Assembly: GCF_008831285.2 (NCBI RefSeq)
Contig: NW_022204575.1
Location: forward strand, 1-31,539
Origin: Nymphaea colorata
Taxonomy: Eukaryota; Streptophyta; Magnoliopsida; Nymphaeales; Nymphaeaceae
Length of the DNA stretch: 31,539 nt
Direction: 5' to 3'
In this document: positions 13,308-24,715 of the stretch, one piece after another
How the letters are laid out: every line of letters starts with the position of its first letter
Numbering within the stretch: the stretch's first letter is position 1
The notes under the pieces: model-generated
What the model was told of the DNA's origin: nothing
What the model saw: only the letters and a program-made list of their open reading frames with translations
Databases searched by the model: none
Position numbers and translations under genes: made by a program

Positions 13308-14855
13308 ATGACCCTCACTTTCAATGATATCTTGATGGTTCCTCAATACGGCTAAATTGAATCAAGGTAAACTTCCCACTTAACATAGATCTCAATGCGT
13401 CATTGCCTCGCATTTCTCAAAGAACATTCCTTTAAATGTTCCCATCGTGTCATCACCTATGGACACTGTGACTGAAGCTAGCATGGCCATTGAGATGGCA
13501 AGACAGGGAGGACTTGGAGTTTTGCATAGATTCATGCCAATTGAGGAACAGTGCTATGAGATTGAAAAAGTCAAGAGATCAGGAGTCTTCATGAACCCCA
13601 GCCCTGTTTGCATCGACGAAACCGCAACTATAAAAAGGTGCGTGAACTCATCAAGAAATACGGAATTTCATCATTTTTGTTGTTTAGGAACAGAATGTTG
13701 AGAATTCGCCACGCCTTGGAAGCTCGAAAAACAAGATCATCAAGGGAATTCTTACCCAAAGAGATATTAACAGTTTCTAATTTGATGACGAAAAGGTAAC
13801 ATCACGCATGACTGGCATGGACAAGCTCATCTACTATGAAGTTGATAAGTCATTCGACTCTTTGAATTGCGATCTCAACTCAATTCTCGCAAAATGCAAA
13901 TCTCTTCTCATCTCCAACAAGATTGAGAAGATCCCTATTATTACAAGCTCAAAGGCTATGTCGGTCTTGTTTCCATCAAGGACTTGAAGCAGTACGAAGC
14001 TATGACCCTTGCAAACAAGGATGCATCAGGCAGACTTTTTGTTGGAGCTGCCGTGGGAGCCAACAAAGACTATATGGAGAGAGCTGAAGCTTTGGTGAAG
14101 TCAGGATGTGATGTCTTGGTAGTCGATGTTGCCAACGGCCACTCAAAAATTGCCATGACGCCACTGAAGATCTTAAAGACCGCTTCCCTAGCATCGATAT
14201 CGTGTCAGGTTCAGTTGCAACTGGTGAAGGCGCTGAAAACTTGATCAGGAGTGGTGCTGACGGTATTCGTTGCGGTATCGGAAATGGAAGTATTTGCATC
14301 ACAAGAGTCGTCGCAGGTAGTGGAATTCCTCAACTTTCAGCCCTTATGGACACTGCACCTGTCTGCTCCTATTACGACATTCCCTTGTGCTCAGATGGTG
14401 GAAACAAAAACTCAGGAAACATGTGCAAGGCCCTTGCTGTGGGTGCAAGCTCAATTATGGTCGGCAGACTTATTGCAGGATGCGAGGAAAGTCCCGGAGT
14501 GTCATTCAACAAGGATGGAAAATTCGTGAAGATCTACCGCGGTATGGCTGGATGTACATTTGCCTTTATTTAGTGGGCGCCAATATGGCAAAAACTTAAA
14601 AAACTGGCGGCTAAATTAACCCCCAAACCTTTAGTGCTGAAGGAGTTGAAGGCTACATTCCCTTCATCGGTCCCTTGAAGTTGTTCTTCAAAACTTCGCA
14701 AGCGGAATCAAGAGTGGCATGAGCTACACTGGCGCATTTAACTTGAAAGTATATTTTGATTTATTAAGGAACTTAGGGAAAAGGTCAAATTCGTCCAAAT
14801 TACCAACTCAGGCTTCAAATAATCAAACGTTCATGGCATAACCAAATTCGAGTGA
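13308..14855 (+). CDS. IMP dehydrogenase / GMP reductase family enzyme with CBS insert
   Basis: Purine-nucleotide enzyme with a TIM barrel: IMPDH makes XMP for GTP synthesis, GMPR converts GMP back to IMP. The start MTLTFNDILMVPQY is the conserved family beginning. It is followed by VPIVSSPMDTVTEASMA, then a CBS-type region (about 13600-13980), VGAAVGANKDYMERA, DVLVVDVANGHS, the catalytic loop GIRCGIGNGSICITR with the active-site Cys near 14296, SDGGNKNSGNMCKAL and the flap YRGMAGLGANMAKT. It ends GFKESNVHGITKFE before TGA, with the FK-E-S Glu encoded by TAA. Three introns are required (13367-13388, 14554-14573, 14749-14768). Single-base losses are inferred near 13632, 13942, 14155 and 14680. 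The Arg-Tyr pair of the IMPDH flap is not evident, so GMP reductase with CBS domains, as in kinetoplastids, is possible. About 490 residues is normal for either. Confidence 0.93.
13367..13388 (+). other. 22-nt intron in the IMPDH-family gene
   Basis: The sequence runs GTAAAC...CATAG. Removal joins IESR to the frame leading into SHFSKNIPLNVPIVSSP without other change. Confidence 0.9.
14554..14573 (+). other. 20-nt intron in the IMPDH-family gene
   Basis: The sequence runs GTACAT...TTTAG. Removal joins YRGMAG to LGANMAKT across a split Leu codon, giving the standard flap sequence. Confidence 0.92.
14749..14768 (+). other. 20-nt intron in the IMPDH-family gene
   Basis: The sequence runs GTATAT...TTAAG. 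Removal joins SYTGAFNLK to ELREKVKFVQIT, the expected C-terminal sequence. Confidence 0.92.
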
Positions 14856-14945
14856 TTATTCACCATTATTATCTTATCTATCTATTCCTTATCTATTATA
14901 TTTTGACCCCAAAACTTTGTTTATTTGTATATCCTTCAATTTATT

Positions 14946-16578
14946 ATGATTGCTAATCCTGCAAGTAATCGAAAGAAAAATACCTACATTTACTATGCAT
15001 AAATTTCACGATCAAAATAAGCCTAAGAAGAGGAAATATAGGTCTAATTTTAAATCTAAAGAATTGAAGATCATCGGTTCAAATAAGATGGACAGCTAGA
15101 ACTCACAGAAAGGCAAATTGAGCTTTTGAATAAGCCATTTCTTTAGATCCCAGATAATGAGCTGGAATATTTAGTAAAATGGGTTAATTAATAATCACTT
15201 AGCTGGTAACCGGGATAAAATTTGAAAAACGCGCCACGCATTTTAGAATCCTATAAAAAATTTTACCTCACAGGAAAAAGTATGAGCACTGTGAGAAACG
15301 CCACTGGAAAGACAAGAGGCAGGAAGCCGAAAAATGCATCGGCCAATGCAACCACCAATGATAAGCCAGCCCCGCTAAGAGGTAGGGGCCTCCATTTCGG
15401 CAAGTTTCTTCGTAAGAAAAACGAAGATATGGTAAAATAAAGCTAAGATGATGATTAAGTGCTTATCATCGACAAGGCTGACTACATCAGAGGAACAAGA
15501 TAAGCTACTTAAACTAAAGTTGTTGCAGACATCAGCCAAAAAGTCATGAGGGGAAATATCAGAAGCTGGTAGAGCCACTAAAGCCTGAGCCTCCTAAGCC
15601 CAAAAGCACAGAGTATACCTTGGAAAACAAGCAAAAAGATTATTTCTAGCCAAAACCCTCCTAAGTTCCTAACTAAGTGAATAACCTGTATTAGTGGAAG
15701 CTCAATATATTTCGTAGGCTCAAGGTGTTTAGTCTTGGTTGTTGAACTCAAACTAGTCAAAGCAATTGCAGTAAATTCCTCAAGAGGCTCACATGTACCA
15801 TGAAAATTAAATATGCATCCCTAAGTGCAACAAGTAAACGATCGATCACTTATAACGACCCAATAAGAAAAAGCTCTATTGCTAATTCGCAAAAAAATGC
15901 GTGTGAGCACTTATACCTAATCGAAGAATAGAGGATGCCTGAGGATTACTGCCAAAGCAACTAGCAAAATGCTGAATCAAGCTAATCACCTTGCTAAAGA
16001 TTGATTGATTTGTTCATAGAAAAAGAAAAAAGGCAGATACCAAGATAAGACCAAGAGTTTGGCAAGCAACCCTGCTAGAATATCTATTGGCCTGAAAATG
16101 AAAGAGATTCTATCTTCAAATAAAGGGAATTTTAAGTTAATCCAAATTTACCATCAGACCAAAATTTAACCAGCTAGATTACGAGCAGCCAATCGAATAA
16201 ATGAATGAAAAGATAAACATAAATCCTTTTGAACATTTCAAGGATGATGAGGAAGAATAGCCAAAAAACATGTCTCCGAAAAGAAATTTTGACTACAAGA
16301 TTCCCTTTTAAAATGGAATTGAGAAAATGACCAAAAAAAGAAAAGAAAACTAAAGCATCTCTTTGAAGCCAGCCTAATTATCCTAAAGCCATACAAAGAA
16401 CGATTTCCAGTTTCATAAATAAAACGAAAAAATGCCGATAATTATTGATATATAGGATGATGAAATTCCGCTGAGCAGTGTCTTCAAATAAAACCAAAGC
16501 AAACCTTTGAAGCAGAAAATTCAAGAAGAATTAAACAGTCTACTAGACCAAGAAAAGTAAATATCAAATAAATTTTGA
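14946..16578 (+). CDS. Chromodomain protein with basic and low-complexity tail
   Basis: Probable chromatin-binding protein. Residues about 55-105 form a chromodomain: the aromatic-rich EYLVKW (about 15158-15180) is followed by SWEPGENLKNAP, in which both Glu of the W-E-P-x-E-N-L signature are TAA (15207-15209 and 15216-15218). Downstream lies a short basic AT-hook-like patch TRGRKPKN (about 15310). A long charged, Ser/Glu/Lys-rich and presumably disordered region follows, rich in TAA/TAG codons and containing an acidic IIIDIEDDEIPLSS stretch near 16440. I see no chromoshadow domain or SET domain. The start ATG at 14946 is the first in frame; TGA is 16576-16578. At least two one-base slips occur (near 15555 and 15750), so the region could in principle be two genes. 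It lies downstream of the IMPDH-family gene on the same strand. The histone mark bound cannot be told. Confidence 0.78.
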
Positions 16579-17089
16579 TGTGTGGCGGATAAACAAATCA
16601 AAAACAACCAGATGTTCCTGAAACATTGACCAAGAAAATTGAAAAGAGAGAAAATTTCTTATGTTACGAATGCAAGCGTCACGACCAATACAACAAACAG
16701 TTAATTATCTTGTTTAATGACATTCTGTAAAGAAATGAATCTCTTGATTTCGACGCATTATTCTTATAGCAGGAAACTTTTTCGGTTCTCAGTACCCTCA
16801 ACCCCTCATACTATGACTTATCTTCCCAGATGTACTTAAGGACTGAAAAAATGGCAGACATTTCAGGAAACAGATCCATTGCACTCTTATCTCAAGAAAA
16901 ATCGCGAAGGCATAAGAGATTCCGATGATTCTTGAAGATTTTGAGCTTTCGAAGCTCATCAAAATGACAGAGAACTGGTTCGGCATCTTCAAAGTCAAGC
17001 CAAACAGCCAAAACGAAATGAACACTTCAAATACGTCCTGGCAAGCTAGCTATAGAAGCATTCAAGGAATACTATTGTTTCCTTTTTGA
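16578..17089 (+). CDS. Hypothetical protein with a Cys pair near the N-terminus
   Basis: The ATG at 16578 overlaps the chromodomain gene's stop by one base (TGATG). It opens MCGG, soon followed by LCYECKRHDQYNKQL, helical-looking sequence with DFDALFLEQETFSVL, and LSSQMYLRTEKMADIS. After a likely missing base near 16895 it continues IPMILEDFELSKLIKMTENW and ends LLFPF before TGA at 17087-17089, about 170 codons. The CxxC plus a leading Cys could bind zinc, but no family is recognised. It might be a separate gene or the C-terminal part of the chromodomain protein split by a sequencing slip. Confidence 0.5.
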
Positions 17090-17169
17090 CCAGATGATTG
17101 AAAAGTTAATTCTTATTATTAAGAATAGTTTAGGCCTTCTTATTTATGTGATTAAATATTTATCTATCA

Positions 17170-20100
17170 TCAAAAGGGAAATGAAGGAAAGAATTAACCT
17201 TCTCCAGAGCTTTTTCTTTTTTCTTCTTTTACTTGATTCGCATTTTGAGTTTTTTCCTTTTCTCTGCGACTATTTCCAAAGGTGATCGAAGGTACTCTTT
17301 GATTGTTTCAGCTGTTAGGTTTTTTCTCCATAGGCGAAATTCAGTGAACTCCACATTTGCATCATTGCTGCCAATTTATAAAAGGTCCCTTCCCAATTTA
17401 ATCTCTTGCCTTCCTTTGCCGTACAGATTTCCATTCAAGTACATGACCCATTAATTCGACTATTTGGTGTAAACGAATGTCAAGTTGTTCCAAGTGCTGG
17501 TATATATTCTACATCTTCTGACATTTTTAGATATTGTTTGTCTTGGAAGTTTTGAAGCAAAATATTCCATTTTCAATCCCTAAAGTAAAATGCTATCCTA
17601 TCCTCAAGATGGTGCAGGTTAGCGATTAAGCGATAAACCATAATTGGACTGTGAAGTTTTTAAATGCTTTTCCGCCTAGCCTTTTTTATCTTTTTACCAG
17701 TCCTCGAATTGCATATTGAGGTGGCATTTCTTCCCCCACTTATCTTCAAGCTACATCGGTTCCTCATCCAAGAGTCTCCATGGGTCGCCTTCGAAATAGA
17801 GGGTGCCTTAATTGTTGTAATCGGAGAGATCATCAATAAAATCTCCTTTGCCATCATCGAAGCGGTAATATACAATAAGATCCTTGAACTACCCTCCTTC
17901 TTAATCAGAAGCTTGCTAGTGGTGTTCTTGCTCATCTTTTTCTTCTTGGACTGCATTAATGTCAAGGTCATTATCGTTTTCACCGATTTTGCTTTCAAGA
18001 AAAACTGAATTTACGCCTATCCATTCACGATCATCAGAAGCTCTGAACGGAAGCAGTTCCATTTTCACAAACACATTTTACTTATCGCTGTATTGTAAAG
18101 ACTTGGAATTGGGCCTGTCTCCAAAGTTGGCTGCTATAGTTAGTCTTGAAGATATCCTTGCCTCTTCCTCTGCAATGGCTTGCTTTATGGATTATAATGA
18201 GGTGGAAACTAATGAACTAGTTTGGCTTCATATTCTTACTTTTTCAATTTCATAAGGGTCACTGGAGTTTCTTAAATCCTCATAGAAGAGTAGATAGTCA
18301 AGTATCTTATTTCCATGCTGTAGCCACACTTTAGGATTGATAAAACGCTATATATGCGCTTCAGATTAAGAGTTGATGCTCGGATGGATCGAGAATAAAG
18401 CTTTATATGTGATTCAATAAAATATCGACTGAAATTGCTCCAACCTGATTTGTTTAGCAACTGTAGAACTTTCAGAAACCGCATGATAAGGAGCGTAACC
18501 TTCTATAACTGATTTCATAGTTTGACCATTGATCGGCGCTCCGACCAGCATGTAATAGTTAATATAGCCTGCAAGAAGTGGTGCATCAAATTGAAATAGC
18601 GGACCTTGCAGTTGATAGCTCCTTGATAACGCTATATTCCGATTATTCGATCGGTTAGTATGCCAAGTATCAGATATCTGCTTCATAATTTTCGATGCAG
18701 TAAAGCTGAAGAGCTTTACCGAGATATCAATATACTGGACATCTACCTTAGTTGTTATTATGAGCGTATATCCAACGAATTGCCTTGACCACATATCCCT
18801 AAACCGGTACTGTCCTCAAATTTTAGCTAATCGTTGATAAAGACAGCCTTTTCAAGACAGACAACACATCCAATTTATCCTCTGCTTGTCCAAACCACAT
18901 CAATCACAATATCAGTGTAATCTAGACGTAGCCCTATACTCTGGTACACCTAGTAGTCCATCAGGTCCGAATGAATGTGAATGTTATTTGAAATCTCAAA
19001 AGATTATCAGAAAGATAGAGGACAACATAAGAGTTTCTGAAGGGAGTTTAGAATATCTTTTGAACCTTAATTTAAGCTGTTTGGAATAAACTTCTCCAGC
19101 TTTACTAAGGTATATCCTTTATTCTTCAGTGTAGCGATCTAAGTCTACCGCAACTTGCTAAGCAACCACTGTGATTGTTTGCTTGTCTTACAGAAGATCA
19201 GTAGTAGAGGTTCAATATTGCTCTGAGGCCCTAAAAATATGGCAGCTTGGCTTGAGTATTATTTGAAGCTCTCTATATTGTCGTTACTTCCTGATAGCCC
19301 ACATCTGAAAGGACTAGCGATCGAATCATATTTCCGAGATAGTAGTTGATTAAAAATTTATAGCGAAGAGGACGGGAAGGGACTCCTTTCTGTATCTTCA
19401 TAGGGAGTTCGTCTGGGTTGCTAAATTTTGGCCGGTAGTCCATTCTCAAAATCTTCAGTCCTTATACTCTAGGACGCTTGTTAAGGCAAGTTTATTCTAG
19501 GGTTAATGCCTAAGCCTCTTTAAGACGAGTCCATCAACAAAGAAAAAGTTGGGTGCCACGCAACTTCCTTTCTAGCATTTGGGACAAGTGATTCAAAAGG
19601 CGCAACCAGTTGAGGAGCAATAACTGGAAAGTACATTCTTGGAAAGGAGTCAACGAGATAGAGTAGGACCCCTGGATGGAAGTATATGAAATTTGCATAC
19701 TAGTGGCTTCTTATTTCGAATTTTTAGCTCATTTTGCATTTGTTTATGAACAAAAGTAAAAGCTCGTTTGATTTGCCCATAAGTTTCTCCTTTCCGTCTT
19801 GACACGCTCGAAATAAAAGGAAATAATTTGACATTCCGTCTCTAGTAAACATTAAGAATCTTCTTGACTGCTTTCCCCAGATAATGGAACCATGCTAATG
19901 ACTGTATGTACTCTTTGCAAACAGCTTTGCTCAGAACAAGAGTATTGGTGACTCCGAGTGTGGCGCCATCCCAGACTTGAATACTTCCGTTGCTGGTTCC
20001 GATCAAAAGATATTATCCATCTTTTGAGAAAGTTAAGCAAGTTAATTATCCAGTCCGGTCGAGTGAAACTCCCTTTAGGGCTGCTCCTGTATCACTATCC

Positions 20101-20628
20101 CACACTCTTAAGTTATTATCACTGCAGATAGCAACCAGTTTGCTATTGTTGACTGCATGACAAATCGATAATACCTATGGAGGCAGCTTAAATCTAACAA
20201 AGGCTGGCATTGAGTTTGTTGAATGCAATCCTTGATCGACATGGCAAAGAGTTGATGATGATCTGTTGCTGAAAAATAAAGCACGTTTTTATTGATTACT
20301 GCGCGCTCGATGAAGCAGGGCACTTTGCTATGCTGAGCTTCTCCGATGAATAGCAGACTTTTAAACTCTAAAGAGAAGATGAGTATATGGTTAGATAGGG
20401 TGAGGACTATATTTTTTCCTTAGGGGCTGTAGTTCAAGATGTAGTTATCAACATTTAAATTTTGCTACCTTAGGGCACAGCCAGTTCGTTCACCACAAGC
20501 CCGGTATAGAGATTCTCTTCGATGACTCTAAGTCGATTTTTGGTGTTTGTTAGGTAAAAAAGCGAGGACGAATGAGGATGGAAGCAAAAGGTTAAGCAAC
20601 TTGATTCCCGGACGTATTTACAGTCCAT
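17170..20628 (-). CDS. Large WD40-repeat protein with C-terminal LamG/ConA-like domain
   Basis: About 1150 codons on the minus strand, starting at ATG 20626-20628 (MDCKYVRESSCLTFCFHPH). The N-terminal third holds WD40 blades, clearest at DNNLRVWDSDTG (near 20090) and TSNGSIQVWDGATLG (near 19970). A long middle section of unknown fold follows. The C-terminus contains a LamG/concanavalin-like sandwich: VYYRFDDGKGDFIDDLSD (about 17845-17870), WNNLTFVYTK, WVMYLNGNLYGKG (about 17430-17450) and FTEFRLWRKNLTAETI, then a Lys-rich tail. The stop TGA is complementary to 17170-17172. An in-frame TGA at 18414-18416 interrupts otherwise matching sequence. One GT...AG stretch of 23 or 31 nt follows YEIEK near 18230 and is probably an intron. 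No signal peptide is seen, so it is probably intracellular. I cannot name an orthologue; BEACH-family or scaffold proteins share these domains, but no BEACH domain is visible. Confidence 0.7.
18414..18416 (-). other. In-frame TGA inside the WD40/LamG gene
   Basis: On the minus strand the frame reads LEQFQSIFY, TGA, ITYKALFSIHPS. Both sides look like one protein in the same phase. If TGA is the only stop in this organism, this is a real truncation, a readthrough site, or a base error from TAA. Confidence 0.6.
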
Positions 20629-20928
20629 CGTATTATAAACTATCAAAGTTTCAAAACAAATATGTCAAGGCATTTTTTTCTTGCTTTTAATCAAAAATGC
20701 ATGTAGATTTTATCATAATCATAAGCAAATACAAACTGTTTCGAACACATAAGGTTTAGAATTACTTAAAGCTAATTTTTCAACCAGTTATACGACGAAC
20801 CATCTCCGTTTGTGTGGTTATTTTTAAATAAATCTCTCTAATTATTGATATTATTTTCCTTCATTTGCGTTATATAGTTTTTAAGTTAATTCTACCTAAT
20901 AATAATTACATAAGCCACATCAAATAAG
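20629..20928. promoter_or_regulatory. Divergent AT-rich spacer between two starts
   Basis: Three hundred strongly AT-rich bases separate the minus-strand WD40/LamG start from a plus-strand start. Frames here are short or low in complexity. It presumably holds both promoters. I see no recognisable elements. Confidence 0.45.
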
Positions 20929-21443
20929 ATGATAGACTAAAGCCAAGATATATCAGTCTACTTATTTCCCCAGATGGATAGCCTTGATGAGTCTGGATTT
21001 TACCTCAAAAAATAGGTCTAGCAAACAATCATCCCTGAGTGCAAGATAAAGAGGAGATCAATCATGCATGTCCCCTTAAGAAGGCCACCAAGAAAATGGA
21101 AACATGCCTAAGTCCATTCTTGGTAATTTCTCTAAATTTTTGCACAAGTATAGGCATCTCTACTCTTCAGAACAACACTATGAGTAGACAAATCTAAGCT
21201 TACAGAGTGGCTCAAAAGTAGATTTGACCTCGGACTCCCTCAACTCAAGATGCTTTTAGGAGGCATGTGCAGGATGAATATGAAAATTGCAAGGTTTTAC
21301 GTGAAATTATCGTAAATGAGGGCCTTGATATGATTGGATAAAGCACAAAGGTAACCAACAACCTCTCATACTTGATTTGCCTGGAGAAGTATGTCTACAG
21401 ATTGGGCAATCCTTAGCTAACAGGAAGAATTCAATCAAGATGA
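20929..21443 (+). CDS. Small hypothetical protein
   Basis: About 170 codons from ATG 20929 to TGA 21441-21443. The N-terminus MIDESQDISVYLFPQMDSLD is acidic, followed by a basic IPECKIKRRSI stretch. After frame slips near 21085 and 21255 it continues with GNFSKFLHKYRHLYSSEQHY and DAFRRHVQDEYENCKVLREI, ending YLICLEKYVYRLGNPE. The sequence looks like a soluble helical protein and uses TAA/TAG where Glu would be natural. No membrane segment or known motif is visible and no family is recognised. Its end faces the CLU gene end at 44 bases. Confidence 0.6.
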
Positions 21444-21487
21444 TTTGGACATGCTTTTTATTCATAAAGTATTCATATCATTAAGCA

Positions 21488-24400
21488 TCAAAAGAAATAC
21501 TTCATCTTCTTATTTTTTTTCCAAATGAAATCGCTCGGCCTATCCTTAAAGTCGTAAAAAGGAACTTTGAAATTGGTTTTATTGCTACAAGGAAATCCAA
21601 CATTCTTTTGCTATTTTTCATGCAATTATCGAATCTTCTTGCTATTTTGCAGATTCTTATAGCCCTCCCATGTATTCTTGGCCTAGATAACCTTTCGTCT
21701 TAGGGTCCATACTCACTTTCCAGGATCTCTGTTCCCTTCAGTTGGTATTTGATGCACTGCTAGATATCAGGAATCTCGTAATGTAGTGAAGCAAGAGCTG
21801 TAAAGATAATCGCAGTATGGACATGTTTCTCTCCAAAGACTCTTATGGAGGTGTTCAAAGCAAAATATAAGCTCATGATTGCATCAGGGTATTTCTTCTG
21901 TGTTTCGTATACTGTGCTCAAATTGAGATACATTAAGATAATTTCGGGGTAGCACTAACTATATGCGAATTTGGCAAGGAAGATAGCCTTTTGCATATAA
22001 TATTCTGCCGATGCGAACTTTTTTCTTGCAAACTGGTAGACTCCGAGAATAAAATACGTCTATATCGTTTCTACGTGCTATGGACCAAGCAAAGACTAGT
22101 ATATTTCGCAGCTATTGAGAATAGATAGGACAGCAGTATCGAAATCTCCAACTTTATAATAGATCCCTGCAATTTTTTTATTGATTAGGGCCAATTTTTC
22201 ATGAACTCCGTTAAAAGAGACGAATAGATATTGCAACGCCCTATTGTACTTCTCAAAAGCCTCTTACAGTTGATATTTGTTTGCCAGGATATCTCCTTAT
22301 TCGATAAGCTAAGTCAGCTCTCTTGGTTAGGAAAGAACTATCTTAACCTTTGGAACCATGCATATTATGTTTTCCTAAGTGAATATTTCTGAGCTTTCCT
22401 TTGAGAAATATTACTTTTTTTAGAGCTGAATGCCTAAGCAAAGGCATAGATCTCTCAAGATTGCAGTTTTACTAAATTAATACTTAAATATTTCGCTTTT
22501 ATTGCTTAGTTTATGCCTAAATTTGCTTGCTGCGATTTTGCTAACATCTTCCCACAGTTGCTCCACTCTTGTTATGGTGCATTTATCTGATGATTTTTTG
22601 AAAGAAACATCAAAGATAATTTCGGTTTATTTGCCTTTTTTCTTCTTATATTTCTTGGAGTTTGGCCCATCTTGATCGTCTTAGTTTTGCAACTTATAGC
22701 TACTGTCTGTTTAGCTTTCTTGGAAAAGCAAATTTAGCAACTGTTTGATTATGTGCCGCTGTAGATGTAATGGGGTCTCTTGGAGTGCCTTTTTAAAGAG
22801 AGTCTTCAAGGATTTTACCAAAATTACCCGCTATATCATAATCCTTACATGTTGAGATTTTTTCTCAACTGCTTTTTGATAGATTAAGCCGAGATACTTT
22901 GATGATAGTCCATGCTTGTGGAGATTGAATATTATTCCTTTTGAATCTGACAAAAACTTTCTCATATCTTCATCAAAACTGTCGATGAAAATAGGAATCA
23001 TAATTTACTTTGCAAATTTAGCAATTGAGGTCAATTTTTTCTCCTAAGTTTTGAATCTTTCATTTGGAGTTGGCTTGTATCTAGTTCCGATCATAGTATT
23101 GAACGGAATAGCACATTTTTGACGACTATTGTAGATTTTCATGATCTCTGGCCTTAAGAAACTGTATTAATTATCATTTTCCATGAAATTCAAATCTTTG
23201 GGGGTGAATATGGAGCAATCAAATATGAACTTTTTATTTTATTTTGACGTGAATCCTTTAATCTATGGGTGGGTAACAATCGAGGTGATCTTTGTATCCT
23301 TATCAACATATACGTTTTAGCTTTCTATGCTTAATTGTTTGATATCTTTTTAATCGATACCAAAAACTGATCATCAGCATGTTGAGGCTGATTAGAATAG
23401 AAAAATTCCTAAATCGATTCAAATCTTGTATCTTCATTGATTAAAGAATTCGGGATAGTTTTGACAACGATCTTAAAACCTCTGTAATTAATGACAATCA
23501 TGTTGGTAAGACAGATATTATCAAATTACAAAGATTCAATGATGCTCAGGTTGTAAATATCTTTGTTGATATACTTTGATGAAAGATGCTATGAGCTTTA
23601 ACCATCAGCAAAATAAAAAAGAAGGTATTAATGGTAGAAGACTTGGCTGCTCAGCTTAAGGCTTGAGTTCAAGGGTGTTAGATTTCCATTGAAGATATTT
23701 TAGACTCCTTCTAACGCTGTTTATATCAGCTATTGGTATGTTTTGTACTTTAGTTTTTCACGATTCATTTTATCTAGCAAGGTATCAGAAGGAGCGGTGC
23801 GATAAAATTGGAACATCATAGACCAATCCTTAACAACAGGGAAGGGAATTTAAGTTTGTTTAGATTTGCTATAGCAATCATTACGCCAAATGTTTGATTT
23901 TTTCCAGCCGTTGTTGTCCTTAAGCCAGATAAAATTGTCGACTATGGGCTTATAGTTCATGATAATTCTTTGAAATTCTGATATCTTTGTGTTTCTAATC
24001 GTTTATTGAAATTTGCTCTTAAATTTGGGAGAAAGTTGAAACAACAAATCCAGCAATGAGATGCAAGGGATGTATTTAAGGTTAGGATTAGGGTTAAAAT
24101 TTCCTTGGGTGCTGAGGTTGACAAAAAATCCTTCGGAATTTGCTGTGACATGAAAATCAGTGTCTTCTAGAGTTTTTACATGTATATAGTAAAGATCTCC
24201 TTGATGCTTGCGAAAGATAGGAACAGGATTGAACCCACTGATATTGATCATGCCTGAAAATTAATTATTTTTGTTTAGCGAGGGTTTAGGTGTTCAGATG
24301 TGAGAGGACTATCGAATAGATTTTATAGCTGGCATGCGGCTACTTATGTCTATTATTCTAAGGATTTCCAATTCGTATCTCTGGAGTTGACAATTGCCCA

Positions 24401-24715
24401 CTGGATAGGGTTTTCCAGAATTTCTTTGATTTTTTCCTCATGATGCTTGGACGAGTAATAATCGTAAGGATCGAATATGACGTTGAGCTGAGTATCTCCT
24501 TGAAAAAGCTAGGAAATCTCTTGATGGTATTCGTATATTTGTTTACCCTAGGCTTCAAAATGGAAATTTTCATAAATGCAGAGTGGGGAGTTTTCGATGA
24601 TATGCATTCTGAGCTCACTCATATGACATTTTTCGGTGATTTAAAAGCTGTGATTGCCGATCAACTCATGATGAATTTGGAATTTGAAGATCTTTTACTA
24701 TTCTTGACCCTTCAT
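21488..24715 (-). CDS. CLUH: CLU / clustered mitochondria homologue
   Basis: CLU proteins bind mRNAs for mitochondrial proteins in the cytosol; loss makes mitochondria clump. About 1075 codons from ATG 24713-24715 (MKGQEEEKIFKF) to the TGA complementary to 21488-21490. The N-terminal ubiquitin-like part has FDPYDYYSSKHHEEKIKEIL. Next comes INISGFNPVPIFRKHQGDLY (about 24190-24250), matching the CLU signature SINYSGWNPPP...HGDLMYL, then FHVTANSEGFFVNLSTQ with the STRGFYLNQST pattern. The central CLU domain shows VKDWSMMFQFYRTAPS near 23830 and YQELIQTALEGVENIFNGNL near 23720. The C-terminal third (about 21700-22450) has TPR-like helices and ends in a basic KKNKKMKYFF tail. A missing base near 24247 is inferred. 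The total is slightly short for CLU but the domain order is right. Confidence 0.88.

Noticed and set aside
17664-18008. Plus-strand hydrophobic frame of 114 codons resembling a membrane protein.
   Set aside because: Complement of the acidic, LamG-like part of the minus-strand gene, which has clear motifs in the other direction.
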